A DNA stretch of 25,945 bases, taken from assembly GCA_002428485.1 (NCBI GenBank), contig DIWM01000024.1:1-25945 (forward strand), written 5' to 3'. Position numbers and translations under genes: made by a program. This document shows, in pieces, positions 22,253 through 25,945 of the stretch. Below the pieces are notes generated by a model. It saw only the letters and a program-made list of their open reading frames with translations. It did no database searches and was not told where the DNA came from. Each line of letters starts with the position of its first letter. Position 1 is the first letter of the stretch. The stretch is from Deltaproteobacteria bacterium UBA6106 (GTDB taxonomy: Bacteria > Desulfobacterota > Syntrophorhabdia > Syntrophorhabdales > Syntrophorhabdaceae).

Positions 22253-23893
22253 ATGAAGAACAGACAGATAATACATATAGCCGCTCTTATCCTCCTTGCA
22301 TATGTCTTTCTCTTTCACGGTATCGGCAATTATTCGCTGAAAGAGCCTGACGAAGGCAGGTACGCGGAGATTCCCCGGGAGATGGTCGAACGGGGCGACT
22401 GGGTCGTTCCGCACCTGAACCACGTAAGATATTTTGAAAAACCCCCGTTATTCTACTGGGCCGTAGCGGCCTCCTACACAATATTCGGCATAAGCGAATG
22501 GTCCTTCCGGTTTCCAAACGCCCTGTCTGCCTTTTTATGCATCGTGATCCTCTATTGTGCCCTTCGACGAAGGTTCCCCGAAGAGGCGGCGTTCATATCG
22601 TCGGTGGTCCTTCTGTCATCCTTCGGTTTTTTTGCAATGGCAAGGGTTGTAACCCTCGACATGTTCTTCACCCTCTGGCTTTTTTGCGCCCTCATATCCT
22701 TTGCCGGATATTACAGGGAACGAAAAACGTGGTTCCTCTATCTCTTCTATGTTGCCCTCGGCCTCGCGACCCTTACGAAGGGCCCTGTCTGCGTAATACT
22801 TGCAGGCATCACTATAATCATATTTCTCGTCACGGAAAGGAACCTTGCCTTTCTCAGGGAGCTGAGGCTCCTCCGGGGCCTCGCGATCTATGCAATCATC
22901 ACCCTGCCCTGGATCATCGCCATGGCCCTGAGAGAAAAGGAATTCCTCTATTTCTTCTTTATCGACCAGCACGTGCTCAGGTTCTTTACATCGAAGCACA
23001 AGCGGTCCGGGCCTATGTATTACTTTCTGCCGGTCTTGTTCGCAGGCCTTTTGCCCTGGTCTGTGCTGATACCGAGAAGCATTGTCAATGCCTGGAGAAA
23101 TAGCGAGCTTCGGTTTTTTGCGATCTGGACCTTCGTGGTCTTTGCATTCTTCAGCCTGTCGGGCTCAAAGCTCCCACCGTACATCCTCCCCGCCTTCCCT
23201 GCCCTCTCGATCCTCATCGGCCATCTGTTCCACAGCTACTGGGAAAACCTTATAAAACAAAAAACGGAGGTAATCATCTACCTCGTCATCTTCGCCGTCT
23301 TTGCCCTTTCCGCCCTTCTGCCGTCGAACCCCCTCTTTATTGCGTATATAAATAATGTATCAGAGGAAGCCCCGATCATTATGAAGGACCTCCGCAGCTT
23401 TTCCATTGCCGTCTCCCTTTCTTCTTTTGTCCTGTTCTGTCTCCTTATAGTACGGAGGCTGAATAAGTTCTCAATCCTCTTTTACCTGTTTTCCCTTTTC
23501 TCCCTCCTCCTGGTTTCTGCCATCATCTCCAATACCCCTGTTCTTGACAGGGTAAACACCACAAAAGGGCTCGCCGCAATAATCGATCAGAAAAAAGCCG
23601 GGCAGGACACCATCGTCAACTACGCCTCTTTTGATCAGACGCTGCCCTTTTATACAAGATCAAAGGTAATAATAGCCTCCTACAAAGGCGAACTTGAGAT
23701 GGGTTCACGGTACGAAGACGCAAAAAACATTTTCATCAATGATGACCGGCTCAGCGTTCTTCTCAATTCACCGGAGAGAGTATTTACAGTGCTTAAAAAG
23801 AAAAGGCTTGCCGTCTTGCAGGGAAAGGTTTCAAGGCCGATGACAATATTGAAATGCATGAACGAACGCTGCCTCGTGTACAATGGGCAATGA
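22253..23893 (+). CDS. ArnT-like glycosyltransferase (GT-C fold, PMT family), second copy
   Basis: A 546-residue paralogue of the preceding gene, with the canonical ArnT/PMT first loop: KEPDEGRYAEIPREMV (about 29-44), GDWVVPHLN and RYFEKPPLFYW, then ATLTKGPV (about 175). About 12 helices and a C-terminal soluble domain of about 110 residues are visible. Family members transfer 4-amino-arabinose or other sugars from undecaprenyl phosphate to lipid A or other glycolipids; the substrate here is unknown. No arn pathway genes are nearby, so simple polymyxin-resistance function should not be assumed. The ATG at 22253 has a weak ribosome binding site and probably relies on translation of the first gene. 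Confidence 0.9.
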   Translation: MKNRQIIHIAALILLAYVFLFHGIGNYSLKEPDEGRYAEIPREMVERGDWVVPHLNHVRYFEKPPLFYWAVAASYTIFGISEWSFRFPNALSAFLCIVILYCALRRRFPEEAAFISSVVLLSSFGFFAMARVVTLDMFFTLWLFCALISFAGYYRERKTWFLYLFYVALGLATLTKGPVCVILAGITIIIFLVTERNLAFLRELRLLRGLAIYAIITLPWIIAMALREKEFLYFFFIDQHVLRFFTSKHKRSGPMYYFLPVLFAGLLPWSVLIPRSIVNAWRNSELRFFAIWTFVVFAFFSLSGSKLPPYILPAFPALSILIGHLFHSYWENLIKQKTEVIIYLVIFAVFALSALLPSNPLFIAYINNVSEEAPIIMKDLRSFSIAVSLSSFVLFCLLIVRRLNKFSILFYLFSLFSLLLVSAIISNTPVLDRVNTTKGLAAIIDQKKAGQDTIVNYASFDQTLPFYTRSKVIIASYKGELEMGSRYEDAKNIFINDDRLSVLLNSPERVFTVLKKKRLAVLQGKVSRPMTILKCMNERCLVYNGQ

Positions 23894-23932
23894 ACAGGGA
23901 TAAGCCGTATATCGTATGTCGAGAGAAAGCAG

Positions 23933-24015
23933 CTCATAGTTCATAGCTCATGGCTCATAGCAACAGCAATAACCCGGTTCGTTTTTGCCATCAGCTATGA
24001 GCTATCAGCCATGAG
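23933..24015 (-). repeat. 83-nt palindromic heptamer element, copy B
   Basis: On the plus strand: heptamers CTCATAG, TTCATAG, CTCATGG and CTCATAG (23933-23960), a 27-nt centre with AACCCGGTT (23961-23987), then CCATCAG, CTATGAG, CTATCAG and CCATGAG (23988-24015). It has the same architecture and arm lengths as copy A and lies inverted to it. It fills the gap between the convergent glycosyltransferase and ABC permease genes. Confidence 0.85.
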
Positions 24016-24060
24016 CAAGTTCTTACGCCTCACACCTCACGACAAACAAGATCCTCTTCC

Positions 24061-24151
24061 CCTTTCCCCTTTCACTTTTCCCCTTTCCCCTTTCACCTTT
24101 CACCTTTCACCTTTCACTTTTCACCTTTCCCCTTTCACCTTTCACTTTTCA
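24061..24151 (-). repeat. Tract of 13 TGAAAGG-type heptamers
   Basis: Exactly 91 nt made of 13 units; read on the minus strand the units are TGAAAGG, TGAAAAG, GGAAAGG or GGAAAAG. The array abuts the TAG stop (24154-24152) of the ABC permease gene. The order stop codon, TGAAAGG tract, 83-nt element matches the ispG side of copy A. Confidence 0.9.
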
Positions 24152-24907
24152 CTATCCCACTATCCTTCTCTTCATCAGCCTGAACGGCAGAGGGATCAGG
24201 ACGATGGCGGCAACGCAGAGCCATAGGATATCGCCTGTCACCGCTGAGATGCTGCCCGCGGCAAAGGACCTGCAGATATTCGTAAGATGAAAAAGGGGGG
24301 TGAAATAAGCGATGTGCGTTACGAAGGGCGGCAGCGGATCGAGTGGAAAAAAGATGCCTGAGAAGAGGAACATTGGCGTCATAAAAAGCGTATAATAATA
24401 GTTCAGGGAATCTATCCCGGGCACGATGGCAACGCAGGCCATTGATATCTCCGCAAAAATAAAGCCGCTCACGAAAAGGACCGGGAGGAGCACGACCACC
24501 AGCGGGGATTCCACAAGACCGAAAAGGCTGATCGCAACGATGATGATGGCGCCGTAAAAAACGCTTTTTGTTGCCGCCCACATGAGCTCCCCTGCCACAA
24601 GGTCGTCGATGTTCACCGGGGTGGCCAGGATCGCATCGAAGGTCTTCTGAAAGGTCATCCTTACATAAGTACCGTACGTGGATTCGTATGTCGCGGCGAA
24701 CATCGACGATGAGGCGATGATGCCAGGGGCGATGAACTGGATGTAAGGCTTTCCGTGGACCTCCTTCACAAAGGCGCCAAGCCCGAAACCAAGGGCGACA
24801 AGGTAGAGGACGGGCTCAACAAAGTTGAGGGCTATGCTGGACTTATACAGTTTCGTGTAGACGGCAAAATGCCTTTGCCAGACACGCATCGCCCTTTTAA
24901 TCTTCAA
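24152..24907 (-). CDS. ABC-2 type transporter permease (NodJ/DrrB-like)
   Basis: Membrane component of an exporter, 251 residues with six helices. Features typical of ABC-2 permeases are the amphipathic start (RVWQRHFAVYTKLYKSS), the region MTFQKTFDAILATPVNIDD coupling to the ATPase, and SGIFFPLDPLP near residue 185. NodJ, DrrB and polysaccharide or lipid exporters are relatives; the substrate is unknown. The start is probably TTG at 24907, with GGGAGG 4 nt upstream inside the ATPase gene (11-nt overlap); ATG at 24889 is the alternative. The gene ends directly at the heptamer tract, and its last codons (RRIVG) may derive from the repeat edge. Confidence 0.87.
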   Translation of the reverse strand: MKIKRAMRVWQRHFAVYTKLYKSSIALNFVEPVLYLVALGFGLGAFVKEVHGKPYIQFIAPGIIASSSMFAATYESTYGTYVRMTFQKTFDAILATPVNIDDLVAGELMWAATKSVFYGAIIIVAISLFGLVESPLVVVLLPVLFVSGFIFAEISMACVAIVPGIDSLNYYYTLFMTPMFLFSGIFFPLDPLPPFVTHIAYFTPLFHLTNICRSFAAGSISAVTGDILWLCVAAIVLIPLPFRLMKRRIVG

Positions 24908-25628
24908 GCGGCCTCCCTGTAAGTTTCAGGTAGACCTCTTCGAGGTTCCCGCCGTGCCTTTCTTTCAGGCGCAAAGGAGAATCGACAGTAATGATCGTGC
25001 CCTGGTCCATGATCGCAACCCTGTCGCAGAGCCTGTTAGCCTCTTCCATGTAGTGTGTCGTGAGGATCAACGTCGTATCACGCGCCTTCAGATCATTCAA
25101 TTTCTTCCACACCACCTGCCTCGCATGAGGGTCAAGGCCCGTTGTAGGCTCATCGAGGATGAGAATCTCCGGGTTGTTCAATAAGGCCCTTGCAAGAAGG
25201 AGGCTTCTCTTCATCCCTCCCGACAGGTTTTTTATGTTTGCGTCGATCTTTTCGCTTAATTCAACGTAGGAAAGAAGTTCTGCGGCAACAGCCAATGCCT
25301 TTTTCTTCGGTATGTCAAAATACCTGGCGTAAACGACCAGGTTTTCCATCACAGAGAGCTCGAGATCGAGGTTCTCCTCCTGAGGCATCACCCCCAGCCG
25401 TGACTTTATGAGCGAAGGCTCATCTTTTACGTTGATGTCAAAGACCTTAACATCGCCCGAGGTTGGCTTAATGAAACAGTAGAGCACCCGCATGACCGTT
25501 GTTTTGCCTGCGCCGTTTGGTCCGAGGAAACCAAAGCACTCACCCTTCCTGATCTCAAAATCAACGCCGTTGACGGCCCGCAACCCGTTGAAGTCCTTCG
25601 TCAGTCCTTTTGCAGTAACGATGTTCAT
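24897..25628 (-). CDS. ABC transporter ATP-binding protein (NodI/DrrA-like)
   Basis: The 243-residue ATPase energising the ABC-2 permease encoded next. Walker A is GPNGAGKT (36-43), the Q-loop is in MPQEENL (81-87), the signature is LSGGMKR (135-141), Walker B is LILDEPTTGLD (156-166), and the switch histidine is in TTHYMEEA. LDPHARQVVWKKLNDL is characteristic of the NodI/DrrA export group. The ATG at 25628 has no clear ribosome binding site; a TATGAT box lies within 25 nt upstream, so a very short leader or leaderless message is possible. It overlaps the permease gene by 11 nt. Confidence 0.92.
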   Translation of the reverse strand: MNIVTAKGLTKDFNGLRAVNGVDFEIRKGECFGFLGPNGAGKTTVMRVLYCFIKPTSGDVKVFDINVKDEPSLIKSRLGVMPQEENLDLELSVMENLVVYARYFDIPKKKALAVAAELLSYVELSEKIDANIKNLSGGMKRSLLLARALLNNPEILILDEPTTGLDPHARQVVWKKLNDLKARDTTLILTTHYMEEANRLCDRVAIMDQGTIITVDSPLRLKERHGGNLEEVYLKLTGRPLED

Positions 25629-25680
25629 GGGAAGGATATCATATCATATAACCCGGGATAGGCCCTAGAAAAACCTCGTC

Positions 25681-25848
25681 AGTCGTAAGGCGTAAGGGGA
25701 CTACGGCCAACAAGATTACTGGATACTTGATGCTGGATACTGACAGCTTCTTTAGCTATCAGCGATCAGCTATCAGCCTAAAGCCTTTTTTGTTTCAGTT
25801 GACGGCTGTGTGCTGACTGCTGACGGCTGTCTACTATCGACTATTCAC
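25681..25848. repeat. Mosaic of heptamer repeats upstream of the ABC genes
   Basis: Several words with a 7-nt period follow one another: AGTCGTA, AGGCGTA (25681-25694); CTGGATA, CTTGATG, CTGGATA, CTGACAG (25719-25746); AGCTATC, AGCGATC, AGCTATC (25754-25774); and seven units of TGACGGC/TATCGAC type (25800-25848). Identical words recur at distances of 14, 14 and 21 nt. The block covers most of the gap 25629-25844; no gene is seen there. Confidence 0.75.
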
Positions 25849-25945
25849 TGCCTTAATCTCGGATATGTCATGTAGAAGAGCGTCGGTTCGGGATATCCCG
25901 TAGCAAACCGTCGTGCGGCGAGGAAGCTCGGTCTTTTGCGAAGCA
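25845..25945 (-). CDS. 3' end of an unidentified gene (partial)
   Basis: The last 32 codons of a minus-strand reading frame that runs off the window. The peptide contains ARRFATGYPEPTLFYMTYPR near its end and stops with TGA at 25847-25845. I do not recognise it. Support comes from composition (arginine-, proline- and aromatic-rich, not like shadow frames) and from the stop lying in the first heptamer of a repeat array, as at four other gene ends here. Other frames are also open over this short span, so it is tentative. Confidence 0.4.
   Translation of the reverse strand, partial: LRKRPSFLAARRFATGYPEPTLFYMTYPRLRQ

Noticed and set aside
24061..24151. Regular repeat array considered as a CRISPR
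   Set aside because: Units are 7 nt, contiguous and without spacers, and no cas genes are present.
24011..24226. Plus-strand open frame coding for a repetitive SPFTFHL-like peptide
   Set aside because: It is only the translation of the heptamer tract; the 7-codon period follows from the 7-nt repeat, and the frame runs into the ABC permease gene in antisense.

Overview
The window looks like a chromosomal segment of a Gram-negative anaerobe, most likely a fermentative or syntrophic deltaproteobacterium (Desulfobacterota). This rests on gene content: a TAXI-type TRAP importer, the membrane part of a sodium-pumping decarboxylase, a two-subunit Fe-S fumarase beside malic enzyme, two ArnT-like lipid-A-type glycosyltransferases, and a tRNA without an encoded CCA end. 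The taxon is an inference; no ribosomal or marker gene is present. Base composition looks even, and no transposase, phage gene or CRISPR array was seen.

Layout. 1-3052: promoter and TAXI-TRAP uptake operon. 3053-3325: palindromic repeats in the leader of a TPR gene (3326-4234). 4231-6136 (minus): an HTH protein and an ExeA/GspA-like ATPase with a proline-repeat tail. 6306-8414: Ktr/Trk potassium uptake pair behind a candidate operator. 8434-12038 (minus): a 43-residue OadG-like subunit and OadB-like sodium-pump subunit, a terminator, then an ArsB/NhaD-type carrier and a cytidylate-kinase-like protein. 12293-13430: promoter and ispG. 13647-15332 (minus): phosphatidylinositol-type lipid synthesis (inositol-1-phosphate synthase and CDP-alcohol phosphotransferase). 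15401-18170 (minus): malic enzyme and fumarase alpha and beta. 18369-18701 (minus): small membrane protein. 18837-18948: strong promoter and tRNA(CAT). 19050-20605: zinc-ribbon coiled-coil protein, RNase HI and RNase P RNA. 20678-23893: two ArnT-like glycosyltransferases. 24152-25628 (minus): ABC-2 exporter. 25845-25945 (minus): the 3' end of an unidentified gene.

Functional picture. Malic enzyme, fumarase and the sodium-pump subunits fit C4-dicarboxylate and CoA-ester metabolism coupled to a sodium gradient. The TRAP importer, Ktr system and ArsB/NhaD-type carrier would use or balance such ion gradients. The glycosyltransferases, inositol-lipid genes and ABC-2 exporter belong to envelope construction.

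The most unusual feature is not a gene. Several 3' intergenic regions are built from degenerate repeats with a strict 7-nt period but changing heptamer words: TGAAAGG tracts, CTCATAG-type arms around a 27-nt centre, AGTCGTA, CTGGATA and TGACGGC. The 83-nt palindromic form occurs twice in full, in the same order next to a TGAAAGG tract, each time between two convergent genes. At five gene ends the stop codon lies inside or directly at a heptamer unit. A second structural oddity is a tandem duplication of about 77 bp that copies the end of the RNase HI gene together with the 5' end of the RNase P RNA.
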